From NCBI GenBank assembly GCA_900547385.1, contig URGQ01000001.1:62001-126000 (forward strand): DNA of 64,000 nucleotides. Direction: 5' to 3'. Position 1 is the first letter of the stretch; each line of letters opens with the position of its first letter. The notes beneath the pieces are model-generated. The model had not been told where the DNA came from. It did no database searches and worked only from the letters and a program-made list of their open reading frames with translations. Of the stretch, positions 32,636 to 41,205 are shown piece after piece. Made by a program: the position numbers and the translations under genes. Origin of the DNA: an uncultured Oscillospiraceae bacterium. Its GTDB lineage: Bacteria; Bacillota; Clostridia; Oscillospirales; Ruminococcaceae.

Positions 32636-33499
32636 ATGAAAAAGACTTTGAAAGCTGTTCTGGCCGCTCTGCTCGTCGTTTGCCTGCTGCTGCCCCTGGC
32701 TGCCTGCGGCAACAATGCCACTACCGAAACCAAGCTCAAGATCGCTATCCCGAATGACACCACCAATGAAGCCCGCGCGCTGCTGCTGCTGCAGGATCAG
32801 GGCTACATCAAGCTGAAGGACGGTGCCGGCATCACCGCCACTATCCTGGATATCGTAGAAAACCCCAAGAACATTGAGTTCAGCGAAGTAGAGGCTGCCC
32901 AGCTGCCCAACCTGCTGCCCGATGTTGACTATGCTGTCATCAATTCCAACTACGCCATCTCCGCCGGCCTTAATCCCACCAAGGATGCCCTGGCACTGGA
33001 AGGCTCCTCCTCCGCCTATGCCAACATTCTGGCGGTAAAGGAAGGCAATGAAAATGAACCCCTCATCAAGGCCCTCATCGCCGCCCTCTCCAGCAAGCAG
33101 GTTGCCGATTACATCACCGAAAAGTATGATGGCTCCGTTGTTTCTGTTGTAGAAAACCCTGGCGATGGCTATGATGCCGACCTCGATTACGCTGCTCTGG
33201 CCGGTCAGACTATCTCCGTTGCCGCTTCCCCCGCTCCCCACGCTGAGATCCTGGCTGTTGCCAAGGAAATTCTGGCCGCGAAGGACATCACCCTGGATAT
33301 CCAGGAGTACAGCGACTATGTTATCCCCAATAATGTTGTAGAGGACGGCACCGTCCTGGCCAACTACTTCCAGCACACCCCTTACCTCGATGACTTCAAC
33401 GCCGAAAACGGCACTCACATCGTTTCTGTTCTCTCTGTCCATGTGGAGCCTCTCGGCCTCTACGGCGGCAAGCAATCCACTCTGGATGCCCTTAAATAA
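32636..33499 (+). CDS. metQ: MetQ/NlpA substrate-binding lipoprotein, circularly permuted
   Basis: This 287-residue lipoprotein (lipobox LAAC, C24) should bind methionine outside the membrane and deliver it to MetNI. All MetQ motifs are present, but in swapped order. Residues 35-172 correspond to the usual C-terminal half (IAIPNDTTNEARALLLL, then IVENPKN, EAAQLP, AVINSNYA, YANILAV and EKYDGSVV). Residues 192-287 correspond to the usual N-terminal half (ISVAASPAPHAEIL, EYSDYVIPN, NYFQHTPYLDDFN, VHVEPLGLYGGK, STLDALK). A new linker, about residues 173-191, joins them. In ordinary MetQ the chain runs from the latter to the former. AAAGGA precedes the ATG. Confidence 0.93.
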   Translation: MKKTLKAVLAALLVVCLLLPLAACGNNATTETKLKIAIPNDTTNEARALLLLQDQGYIKLKDGAGITATILDIVENPKNIEFSEVEAAQLPNLLPDVDYAVINSNYAISAGLNPTKDALALEGSSSAYANILAVKEGNENEPLIKALIAALSSKQVADYITEKYDGSVVSVVENPGDGYDADLDYAALAGQTISVAASPAPHAEILAVAKEILAAKDITLDIQEYSDYVIPNNVVEDGTVLANYFQHTPYLDDFNAENGTHIVSVLSVHVEPLGLYGGKQSTLDALK

Positions 33500-33526
33500 T
33501 TGAAACGAACTGGGGATTGAAAAAGT

Positions 33527-34543
33527 ATGATCGAGATCAAAAATCTGTATAAGACCTATTCCCTAACGGATGGCAGTGTGGAGGCCCTCAAAAATGTTTC
33601 TCTTTCCATCCCGGATGGCGATGTCTTTGGAATCATCGGCATGAGCGGTGCCGGCAAAAGCACCCTAGTGCGCTGCATCAATATGCTGGAACGCCCTACC
33701 GCCGGCAGCGTGGTCATCGATGGCAAGGACCTGACCAAAATGACCGAAAAAGAGCTGCGAGCCGAGCGCCAAAGCATCACCATGATCTTTCAAGGCTTCA
33801 ACCTGCTGATGCAGAAAAACTGCCTGCGCAATGTTTGCTTCCCGCTGGAACTGGCTGGTGTAAAAAAGGCCGAAGCCACCAAAAAGGCGCAGTCACTGCT
33901 GGAGCTGGTGGGCTTGGGCGATAAAGCCTCGGCCTACCCTGCCCAGCTTTCCGGCGGCCAGCAGCAGCGTGTCGCCATCGCGCGGGCGTTGGCCACCAAC
34001 CCCAAGGTGCTGCTGTGCGATGAAGCCACCAGTGCTCTCGATCCCAAGACCACCAATGCCATCCTGGAGCTCATCCGGGAGATCAACCAAAAGCTTGGCA
34101 TCACTGTCATTATCATCACCCATCAGATGAGCGTGGTGGAATCCACCTGCCGTCATGTGGCCATCTTGGAGGAAGGCCAGGTGGTGGAGCAGGGCGAAGT
34201 TAGTGCAGTATTCTCCCACCCCAAATCGGAAGCCGCCCGCCGGCTGGTCTTCCCGGAGGGTAACCCGGAAAGCCTGCTGTGCTCCCTGCCCGGTTCCCGG
34301 CTCATTCGTGTGGTGTTCAATGGGGCCGATGCCACCGGCAAGCCCATCATTGCCCGCATGGCCACCGAGATCGGCGTGGAAGCCAATATTGCCTATGCTT
34401 CCACCCGCAGCATCGAGGGCCGCGCCTACGGCTCCATGCTGCTTTCCATTGAAGATAAAAACGACGATCTGGCCCGTGCCATCGGCTATCTTACACAGGA
34501 TGGCGATATTACCGCCCAGGAGGTGACCCAGTATGCTGAATAA
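33527..34543 (+). CDS. metN: Methionine ABC transporter ATPase with NIL domain
   Basis: This 338-residue cytoplasmic ATPase powers methionine uptake. Walker A is GMSGAGKST near residue 38, the signature is LSGGQQQR, Walker B is VLLCDEATSALD and the switch His is in IIITHQM. The C-terminal part from about residue 255 (SRLIRVVFNGADATGKPIIA onward) is the NIL domain, which in MetN binds methionine and inhibits transport when the pool is full. It follows metQ by 27 nt and overlaps metI by 11 nt. Confidence 0.95.
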   Translation: MIEIKNLYKTYSLTDGSVEALKNVSLSIPDGDVFGIIGMSGAGKSTLVRCINMLERPTAGSVVIDGKDLTKMTEKELRAERQSITMIFQGFNLLMQKNCLRNVCFPLELAGVKKAEATKKAQSLLELVGLGDKASAYPAQLSGGQQQRVAIARALATNPKVLLCDEATSALDPKTTNAILELIREINQKLGITVIIITHQMSVVESTCRHVAILEEGQVVEQGEVSAVFSHPKSEAARRLVFPEGNPESLLCSLPGSRLIRVVFNGADATGKPIIARMATEIGVEANIAYASTRSIEGRAYGSMLLSIEDKNDDLARAIGYLTQDGDITAQEVTQYAE

Positions 34544-35243
34544 TCTCTTTTCCGCTGAGGTACTGCAGGAAACACTCTCCATTGTTCAGGGGCAGTTCCT
34601 GCTGGCCTTCTGGGAGACGCTGTATGTCACCATTGCGGCCATGTTCTTTGCCGTGGTCATCGGTCTGCCGCTGGGTGTCATCCTGGTTGTGGGCGAAAAG
34701 GGCGGCCTGGCCCCCCTGCCTGGTTGGTTGATGAAAACCATCAATGTCATCATCAATCTGCTGCGTTCTGTCCCCTTCCTTATCCTTATGATCCTGCTGT
34801 TCCCCTTCACCCGGGCCGTTGTGGGCACCGCAGTGGGTACCGTTGCCTCCATTGTGCCGCTGGTCGTGGCTGCCTTTCCCTTTGTGGCCCGCCTGGTGGA
34901 AAGCAGCCTGCGAGAGCTCAATCCCAATATCATCGAAATGTCCCGCAGTATGGGCGCTTCCCCCATGCAGACCATCATTAAGGTCATGATCCCGGAGGCG
35001 ATGCCCTCCCTCATCTCCAATGCCACCATCGCCATCACCACCATTTTAGGCTACACCGCCATGAGTGGTATCGTGGGCGGCGGCGGGCTGGGCAAGATTG
35101 CCATTAACTACGGCTATTACCGCTACAAGTATCTGGTCATGCTGCTGGCTGTTATCCTGCTCATCGTTATCGTGCAGGTATTTCAAAGTGTCGGCACCCA
35201 CCTTTCGGTCAAGCTGGATAAGCGCCTGAAGCAAAATCACTAA
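34533..35243 (+). CDS. metI: Methionine ABC transporter permease
   Basis: This 236-residue membrane protein has about five helices and forms the methionine channel. The conserved coupling loop is SRSMGASPMQTIIKVMIPEA near residue 147, and the closing segment is YTAMSGIVGGGGLGKIAINY, both typical of MetI. GGAGGTGA upstream of the ATG lies inside metN. It ends the operon. Confidence 0.95.
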   Translation: MLNNLFSAEVLQETLSIVQGQFLLAFWETLYVTIAAMFFAVVIGLPLGVILVVGEKGGLAPLPGWLMKTINVIINLLRSVPFLILMILLFPFTRAVVGTAVGTVASIVPLVVAAFPFVARLVESSLRELNPNIIEMSRSMGASPMQTIIKVMIPEAMPSLISNATIAITTILGYTAMSGIVGGGGLGKIAINYGYYRYKYLVMLLAVILLIVIVQVFQSVGTHLSVKLDKRLKQNH

Positions 35244-35278
35244 GTAATCTCCTCTCTTCTTTTTCTTCCCTATATAAA

Positions 35279-35310
35279 ACCTCCGGGATCTCACCGATCC
35301 CGGAGGTTTT
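35279..35310 (+). terminator. Terminator of metQNI operon
   Basis: ACCTCCGGGATC (35279-35290) pairs perfectly with GATCCCGGAGGT (35296-35307) and TTTT follows. Confidence 0.92.
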
Positions 35311-35344
35311 CTTTTGGGTAATTATCCGTTTCAAAAAGAACAAA

Positions 35345-35360
35345 TGTTTCATGTGAAACA
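35345..35360. promoter_or_regulatory. parS-like palindrome
   Basis: TGTTTCATGTGAAACA is a perfect arm palindrome around a central TG pair. It differs at one position from the ParB/Spo0J binding site consensus TGTTTCACGTGAAACA. It lies in the intergenic space between the metI terminator and the convergent MATE gene. The flanking bases extend the symmetry to AATGTTTCA and TGAAACATT. A ParB loading site is the leading reading; a regulator operator is the alternative. Confidence 0.55.
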
Positions 35361-35376
35361 TTTTCAGCCGCAGCCT

Positions 35377-36738
35377 TTAGTAGTGGTAGCGCTGCCGCTT
35401 GGCCAGCAGAAAGACCGCCGAAACGATAGCCGCCAGTACCTCGGAAACTGTGATCGCCCACCAAATACCGTCGATATCTAAAAACAGCGGAAGAATGATA
35501 ACCGAGGATGCCTGGAACACCAGCACACGCAAAAAGGAGATAAGCGCCGAAACAGCGCCGTTGCCCAGCGCTGTAAAGAACCCGGAGCAGAAGATATTAA
35601 AGCCCGCCAGCAGGAAGGAAAACGCAAACAACTGGAACGCGTGCTTCGTCAGCGCAAACAGGCTCTCATCAAATCCGACAAACACATAGGCAAAGGGAGC
35701 CGCGGCCGCAATGGCCAACGCTGTCAGCGCCACACCCACCGTAAGGGCCAGCGTCACGCTTTTACGCAGGAGATTTTTCAGCTCGGTGTGATCCTGCGCA
35801 CCGTAATGGTAGCTGACAATAGGCGCCGCGCCGATGGAATACCCGATGGAAATGGCAATAAAGATAAACTGCACATACATCAGCACACCATAGGCGGAAA
35901 CACCGTCCTCCCCGATGTACTTGAGCAGCTGAAAATTATACAGCATACTCACCAGCGAGGTAGCGATATTGGACATCATCTCGGAGGAGCCGTTGCCGCA
36001 TGCCTTTAGGATCGGTTTTATCTCCAGCGATGGCTTTTTCTCCAGCTGCAGCAGGCTGCCGTTCGTCCGCAGGAAGTAGATAAGAGGCAGCACACCGCCC
36101 ACCACTTGTCCAAGGCCGGTGGCCAGCGCCGCGCCTGCCAGCCCCCATCGAAAGCCCGCGATAAACACGGCATCCAGCACGGCATTGGTCAGGCCGGCTG
36201 CGACTGTCACAAAAAGTCCCAGCTTTGGCTTTTCCGCCGCCGCTAAAAAGCTTTGGAAAACATTTTGCAGCATAAAGGCAGCGGTAAACGCAATGGTAAC
36301 ACGCCCATACACCACACAGCCCTCTATCATTTCCGGGGTAGCCCCCAGCAGCACACACACCGGGCGGATAACGGCAATACCGATCACCGTAAGGATCACA
36401 CCCAGAAAAACGGTAAAGCTCACCATGGTGGTGAAGGTATGGTTCGCCTTTTGCTTATTGCCCTGGCCCAGCTGCTGCGCCACCAACGCTGTACCGCCGG
36501 TTCCTATCATAAATCCGGCCCCGCCCAGCACCATGATAAACGGGAACACGAAATTGAGCGCCGCAAATTCGGTCTTGCCCACTACATTGGAAACAAACAG
36601 TCCATCTACTACACCATAGATGGATGTGAAAATCATCATAATAATGGTCGGCATGGTAAAGCGGATCAGTCGGCCGTAGCTGAAATGGTCGGAAAGCCGG
36701 ATGGGCTCCCGTGCGCCATTTCTTCTCTCTGCGTTCAT
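35377..36738 (-). CDS. MATE-family efflux transporter
   Basis: This 453-residue membrane protein with twelve helices belongs to the MATE family, which exports drugs or metabolites by Na+ or H+ antiport. The first helix segment IRFTMPTIIMMIFTSIYGVV with DGLFVSNVVG and the mid segment GTGGTALVAQQLGQGNKQKA are family signatures, the latter repeated in weaker form in the second half. GGAG precedes the ATG at 36738. It is a single gene with its own promoter. Confidence 0.93.
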   Translation of the reverse strand: MNAERRNGAREPIRLSDHFSYGRLIRFTMPTIIMMIFTSIYGVVDGLFVSNVVGKTEFAALNFVFPFIMVLGGAGFMIGTGGTALVAQQLGQGNKQKANHTFTTMVSFTVFLGVILTVIGIAVIRPVCVLLGATPEMIEGCVVYGRVTIAFTAAFMLQNVFQSFLAAAEKPKLGLFVTVAAGLTNAVLDAVFIAGFRWGLAGAALATGLGQVVGGVLPLIYFLRTNGSLLQLEKKPSLEIKPILKACGNGSSEMMSNIATSLVSMLYNFQLLKYIGEDGVSAYGVLMYVQFIFIAISIGYSIGAAPIVSYHYGAQDHTELKNLLRKSVTLALTVGVALTALAIAAAAPFAYVFVGFDESLFALTKHAFQLFAFSFLLAGFNIFCSGFFTALGNGAVSALISFLRVLVFQASSVIILPLFLDIDGIWWAITVSEVLAAIVSAVFLLAKRQRYHY

Positions 36739-36826
36739 TTTACTCTACTCTCCAAATTCTTTTTTCAGATTTCCGGCAGTCCTCTCTGCCAAATCATATG
36801 ATTCGTGTACCAACGGACAGTGGCGC

Positions 36827-36835
36827 ATTATAGCA
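36827..36835 (-). promoter_or_regulatory. Promoter of MATE gene
   Basis: On the minus strand TGCTATAAT forms an extended -10 element with a perfect TATAAT (36827-36832), about 90 nt before the ATG. The -35 region is weak. The rest of 36739-36954 holds only a small hairpin at 36899-36921. Confidence 0.55.
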
Positions 36836-36954
36836 CAGATATCAGCATCTTGCAGGTTTTGTCTTTCAACAGGATACAGGCGCCCCTCTGACGGTCCTGC
36901 TGGCGATTGATCACCGCCAGCTCTCCCCCCGCTTTGGAGCGCCTTTTATTCTTT

Positions 36955-38241
36955 TTATTCAGGAAAGACCAGCTCGTATGCTCCCGCTGGACGGATGGTA
37001 AGCGCAGTGCAGCTTCTTTCGCCAAAAGCCCCTCTCATCACTCGCAGGAAGCGTTCCTCCCGCTCCTGCGGCACCAGTGCCTGTACTGTACCGGCAAAGC
37101 CGCCGCCGTGTACCCGCCAGCCGCCGCAGCCGGTCAATTCCCGCCGGCATAGCGAAAGTGCCAGTGCCAACCCTCGTTCATTCGGGTCAGCTGGGTAGAT
37201 GTTCTGCAGCTTCTCCATCGAGGATTCCCCACTGGCCAGCATCTCCTCCAGGTAATGCTCCGCAGTGGGTTCCCGCAGAGCTGCCGCCAGCCGGGGCACC
37301 CGTTCGTTTTCCTCAAAGAAGTGCATCGCACGAAGGATCGCACGGTCGCTCACCTTGCCGCGCAGGCCGGGCAGCCCCGCGTAAAATTCCGCCGGGTCTA
37401 CCTCCCGCAGCACTCGGCAGCCAAACTGCGCTGCCACCGCTCTCATCTCCCGCGGGATGGCCGTGTAATCCTCAGTCAGGTCGGCATGGCTCCCACCGGT
37501 ATTCACCACATACATCGTCATACCCCAGCGGGCAAAGTCGCAGGGCAGGCGCTCCACAATAGGGGCCTTCGGGCAAAGAAAATCAATGGCAACCGCGCTG
37601 CCCACCGCCGAAGCGGTCTGGTCCATCAGGCCGCAGGGCTTACCAAAGTACTCATTTTCGGCATACTGGCCTATGCGCGCCAGTGCCACCGGCGGAATGG
37701 CCCCATCATTATACAGGGCATTCTGGATTTGCCCCAGCAGCAGCTCAAAAGCCGCCGAGGAGGACAGCCCGGAACCGGTGGGAACAACGGAATCGGTCAC
37801 ACCGGCAAAGCCGCCGGCCGCATACCCCTGCTGCCGCAGCCCGGCAAAGACACCTCTTATCATGGAGGGGGAATGGCCCCGCTCCTTTTCGTAATGGGTC
37901 AGGTCGCGCCAGTCCAGCGGGGCCAGCGGGTGGCTCTTGCTGCCTATCTCCACCGGTCCCTCCTTTTGCGGAGATACGATAGCCAGCTTGTCCAGCGTAA
38001 CAGCAGCAGCCAGCACCCGGCCCTGCTGGTGGTCGGTGTGGTTGCCGCCCAGCTCGGTGCGGCCCGGTGCCGAAAAGATGCGCACCTCTTCCCTTTCCCC
38101 ATACAGCCTGGTAAACTGCTCCAGCAGGCGCAAACAGCGGTCCCGTTGCGGCAGCGGGTCATCGCTCACATACAGCCGGCGCAGTGCCTCATCGCAGGCG
38201 CCGCTTTGCAGGGCTTTTTTCCATTGGGCCGCAGTTGGCAT
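36955..38241 (-). CDS. galK: Galactokinase
   Basis: This 428-residue GHMP kinase phosphorylates galactose at C1, the first step of the Leloir pathway. The galactokinase signature GRTELGGNHTDHQ lies near residue 64. The ATP motif VPTGSGLSSSAAFELL is near 150 and the third motif GCGGWRVHGGGFAGT near 377. GGAGGA precedes the ATG at 38241. The galactose could come from the alpha-galactosidase encoded at 3.6-6 kb, though the genes are far apart. Other Leloir genes are not in the window. Confidence 0.93.
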   Translation of the reverse strand: MPTAAQWKKALQSGACDEALRRLYVSDDPLPQRDRCLRLLEQFTRLYGEREEVRIFSAPGRTELGGNHTDHQQGRVLAAAVTLDKLAIVSPQKEGPVEIGSKSHPLAPLDWRDLTHYEKERGHSPSMIRGVFAGLRQQGYAAGGFAGVTDSVVPTGSGLSSSAAFELLLGQIQNALYNDGAIPPVALARIGQYAENEYFGKPCGLMDQTASAVGSAVAIDFLCPKAPIVERLPCDFARWGMTMYVVNTGGSHADLTEDYTAIPREMRAVAAQFGCRVLREVDPAEFYAGLPGLRGKVSDRAILRAMHFFEENERVPRLAAALREPTAEHYLEEMLASGESSMEKLQNIYPADPNERGLALALSLCRRELTGCGGWRVHGGGFAGTVQALVPQEREERFLRVMRGAFGERSCTALTIRPAGAYELVFPE

Positions 38242-38255
38242 CGTTCGTTCCTCCG

Positions 38256-39329
38256 TCAGTTCAGGGTAAAGCGCATCAGCACCGGGTTGTGGTCGGAATA
38301 AGTAAACCCGGTCTGCACATTCTCCAGGTAGGTCACCGTCACATTGTCGCTTACCAGGAAGCCATCCACAATAATGGTGAAGTTCCCCTCCTCATAGGGG
38401 ATATCGCAGTTGCGGCAGGTGGGCTCCACCTTGCCGTCGGTATAGTTATCACAGCGGGTCAGTCCCTCTGGCAGCATCTCCGCAGGGAAGGGCTGCGCCC
38501 AGCCAAAGTCGGTCATCTCACCGCCATTCAGCACCTGGGTGGAGTTCCCGGTAAAATCATGGTTGAAATCGCCGCCGCACACCACATAGTTGCCCTTCTG
38601 GTATTCGGCCAGCATATCGCCAAACAGCATATTCATCTGCGCGGCCCTTATTTCATCGCTGCCGCCATAGGCCGAAAGGTGCACATTAAAGAGCACAAGC
38701 TCCTTCCCGTTTTCCGTGGGCACCCGGCTGATGGTATAGCACCGGTCCAGGTCAAGAAACTTGGAAAAGCCGGTGGAAATGGGCAGGCTGCGCCGCAGCG
38801 CACCGGTGATGCCGACACTGCTGAAGGTCACCATGCTGCTGTTGGAGCTGCCATGCGGCTGTGTCAGCGGATACATGAGGAACGCTGAATGGTAATTGAC
38901 GGCATCCACCTCCGCCATCTGCGGGAAAGCCGCCCGCAGGATCTCCTGCTCATCGATATGGTAGCTGCGGGTGGAGTCAAAATCTACCTCCTGGAACAGG
39001 ATAAAATCCGGCTCCAAGGAGGAAACCTCCTCTGCTGCCGCATTGATGCATTCGATCACACTTTCGGGGCTTTTTGCCCAGGATTCCACCCCACCATCCA
39101 TAAAGAAGGTGAAATCATCGGTATAGGCGCCAAAGCCGACATTCTGCGTCACGATGGCATATTCCTCGCCCAGCCGCACCGCCAGGTCAGTCTCCTGGGG
39201 ATTGCGGATCTCTAGCTCCTGGTTATCGGGGATGCGGTCATAGCTCAGCATCACATATCCCACATAGATAATGACCACCGCCAGCAGCACCGCCAGCAGA
39301 ATCAAAAGCGCTTTCAGCAGTTTTCTCAT
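38256..39329 (-). CDS. Membrane-anchored endonuclease/exonuclease/phosphatase-fold protein
   Basis: This 357-residue protein has one N-terminal membrane helix (about residues 4-26) and an extracytoplasmic endonuclease/exonuclease/phosphatase domain. Catalytic signatures are FILFQEVDFDSTRSY (metal-binding Glu), LFNVHLSAYGG (His), VCGGDFNHDFTGN (Asp, Asn) and the closing YSDHNPVLM (Asp-His). The domain could cleave nucleic acid, phospholipid or phosphoinositide; sequence does not decide. The ATG at 39329 is chosen because GGAGGAG lies 7 nt upstream. It is 14 nt ahead of galK. Confidence 0.85.
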   Translation of the reverse strand: MRKLLKALLILLAVLLAVVIIYVGYVMLSYDRIPDNQELEIRNPQETDLAVRLGEEYAIVTQNVGFGAYTDDFTFFMDGGVESWAKSPESVIECINAAAEEVSSLEPDFILFQEVDFDSTRSYHIDEQEILRAAFPQMAEVDAVNYHSAFLMYPLTQPHGSSNSSMVTFSSVGITGALRRSLPISTGFSKFLDLDRCYTISRVPTENGKELVLFNVHLSAYGGSDEIRAAQMNMLFGDMLAEYQKGNYVVCGGDFNHDFTGNSTQVLNGGEMTDFGWAQPFPAEMLPEGLTRCDNYTDGKVEPTCRNCDIPYEEGNFTIIVDGFLVSDNVTVTYLENVQTGFTYSDHNPVLMRFTLN

Positions 39330-39361
39330 GTTTCTTCTCCTCCCCACTTTCGTGGTTTGTT

Positions 39362-40093
39362 TTACAGCAGCTCCAACAAATCCTCTTCCTCCAGCGGCTC
39401 CGCCTTGGCCGTGTCATTTTCCCGGTAGCCAGTCATAATGACCCTAAACAGTTCCTTGGTGGAAGGCGGCGTATAGCTGATGGCATTGGCACCGGCCTCT
39501 ATCGTTTCCAAGATAGACTCCTCGGTGGGGCCGCCGGTGGCAATCATAGGCACATCGGGGAACTTCTCCCGGATCTTCCGCACCACCCCGGCGGTACGCT
39601 CGGCAGCGGAAACATTCAGGACCGAAGCACCGGCCGCCAGTCTTGCCGCGATATCATAATTTTCACTGGTCACGGTGGCGATGATGGGGATATCCACCAC
39701 TTTTTTCATCGTTTCCACCGTCTGGTTGCGCATGGGTGCGTTCACCACCACACCAAAGGCACCCTGCGCCTCGGCATCCTTGGCCAGCATCACGCTGCGT
39801 ATGCCGTCGGTAACGCCGCCGCCCACCCCGCACACCACGGGGATGGAGGAAGCGGAAATGATGGCGTCCATAATGACCTGCTGCGGTGTAAAGGGGTAAA
39901 CCGCCAGCACCGCATCGGCATTACAGTTGCGGATGATGGCAATATCGGTGGTGAAGATCAGCGACTTCATCCGTCTGCCCATAATGATAATCCCACTGGC
40001 CCGGCGGATGACCGAGGGCAGGGCAAGGCTGTTATGATCCCGCAGCGCACTGTGGATAAAGGCTGGGGGCTGTCTATGTTCTTTCTGGCTCAT
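39362..40093 (-). CDS. TIM-barrel protein of unknown function
   Basis: This 243-residue protein shows alternating strands and helices of a TIM barrel, with late glycine-rich motifs resembling phosphate-binding loops of ThiG/NanE-type barrels: SVLNVSAAERTAGVV, VPMIATGGPTEESI and AGANAISYTP. The N-terminal part HSALRDHNSLALPSVIRRAS and GRRMKSLIFTTDIAIIRNCN is distinctive for a conserved Firmicute family often annotated just as hydrolase. AAGGAGG precedes the ATG at 40093. It probably shares a transcript with the two following minus-strand genes. I cannot assign a reaction. Confidence 0.7.
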   Translation of the reverse strand: MSQKEHRQPPAFIHSALRDHNSLALPSVIRRASGIIIMGRRMKSLIFTTDIAIIRNCNADAVLAVYPFTPQQVIMDAIISASSIPVVCGVGGGVTDGIRSVMLAKDAEAQGAFGVVVNAPMRNQTVETMKKVVDIPIIATVTSENYDIAARLAAGASVLNVSAAERTAGVVRKIREKFPDVPMIATGGPTEESILETIEAGANAISYTPPSTKELFRVIMTGYRENDTAKAEPLEEEDLLELL

Positions 40094-40234
40094 GGGGTTC
40101 CTCCTTTGGGGTTGGGGTCGCTGGGTTTATATTTTATTTATTATACCATATTATCCAATAAAAAGAAAGCCCGGAGGGTGGCATCTCTCCGGGCATCTTC
40201 CGCTATTTGTGATAATTTTCCGTTAAGACTCAGC

Positions 40235-41188
40235 TTAATAGAAAGTGGCAACCTCCTGCTCCGGTTCCTCAGCCGGGATGCAGGCGCTGACCGCCAGCAC
40301 CGGGCCGCGCTTGCCGTACACAGTGCTGTACTGGATATTCACATTGGCTGTCACGGTATACCAGCCGCCATTTTCCAGCTTTTCGGGGGGATAGCCGGTA
40401 CAGGCCAGTCCCATAAAGGTGATATCCTCCACGCAGCAGGTCATCACATGTCGCCCGCACACAAAGCAGTTTTTCAGGCTGCGGTGCTTGGTGACCACCC
40501 GCCCCTTGAACCGTACCGTTTTGCCCTGATATTTTTCCATTTCCTCGGTCAGGTCACGGTACCATACGGCAAAATCATTATCCCCTATTTCGATCACCGG
40601 GGCGTTGATATCAAAGGGCAGCGGATCCTCTATCTCGTCATAATCAAAGCTGCCGTCCACATAGTCATAGCCGATATCGGTCCGGCGGCTCACCCCTCTT
40701 ATCACCTTGTGGATCTCCATTTTATCGGCGCCCACCGGTGCGCGGTTCAGCAGCACCATTTCGCAGCTGGTCAGCTTATCCACCATCAGGCTGCGCATAT
40801 TGGTATTGTAGCTCAAAAAGGTATTGTAGTCCGCCAGCATGACCTCCTGATAGATCATCCAGCCCTGCGGCATCTGCTCATACAGTCTTTGCAGCAGCCA
40901 CATTCCGTTATATTCTATCACTACCCTGTCCACCCGGTGGATCTTCTGCCATTCTCCCAGCTTTTCGGCGGTCAGCTCCTCCTCGCTTTCGATGGGCAGG
41001 ATATGCACATTTTTCATCAGCGGGTGGGAAAGGTCGTACTCCTCCTCGCCCTCCTCGCACAGCACCAGCAGGGTATGCTCCCCGGCATTGAATTTCTTAT
41101 CCTCCAGCGTTTCCCGGATAAAGCGGGTCTTGCCACCCTCCAGAAAACCAGTGAACAGATAAACCGGGATCTCAACAGCCTTTGCCAT
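40235..41188 (-). CDS. CobW-like P-loop protein fused to a TIGR03943/DUF1980-type domain
   Basis: This 317-residue protein has an N-terminal nucleotide-binding part with the Walker A loop FTGFLEGGKT near residue 13. It lacks the GCICC motif of its neighbour. The C-terminal third (KTVRFKGRVVTKHRSLKNCF, VCGRHVMTCC, MGLACTGYPPEKLENGGWYT) resembles the cysteine-bearing OB-type domain of YcgQ/TIGR03943 proteins, which occur in zinc-related loci. The ATG at 41188 is preferred over one two codons earlier because GGAGGG is then 8 nt away. It follows the CobW gene by 17 nt. A role in metal delivery is inferred. Confidence 0.72.
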   Translation of the reverse strand: MAKAVEIPVYLFTGFLEGGKTRFIRETLEDKKFNAGEHTLLVLCEEGEEEYDLSHPLMKNVHILPIESEEELTAEKLGEWQKIHRVDRVVIEYNGMWLLQRLYEQMPQGWMIYQEVMLADYNTFLSYNTNMRSLMVDKLTSCEMVLLNRAPVGADKMEIHKVIRGVSRRTDIGYDYVDGSFDYDEIEDPLPFDINAPVIEIGDNDFAVWYRDLTEEMEKYQGKTVRFKGRVVTKHRSLKNCFVCGRHVMTCCVEDITFMGLACTGYPPEKLENGGWYTVTANVNIQYSTVYGKRGPVLAVSACIPAEEPEQEVATFY

Positions 41189-41205
41189 TTTCATTCCCTC
41201 CGTGA

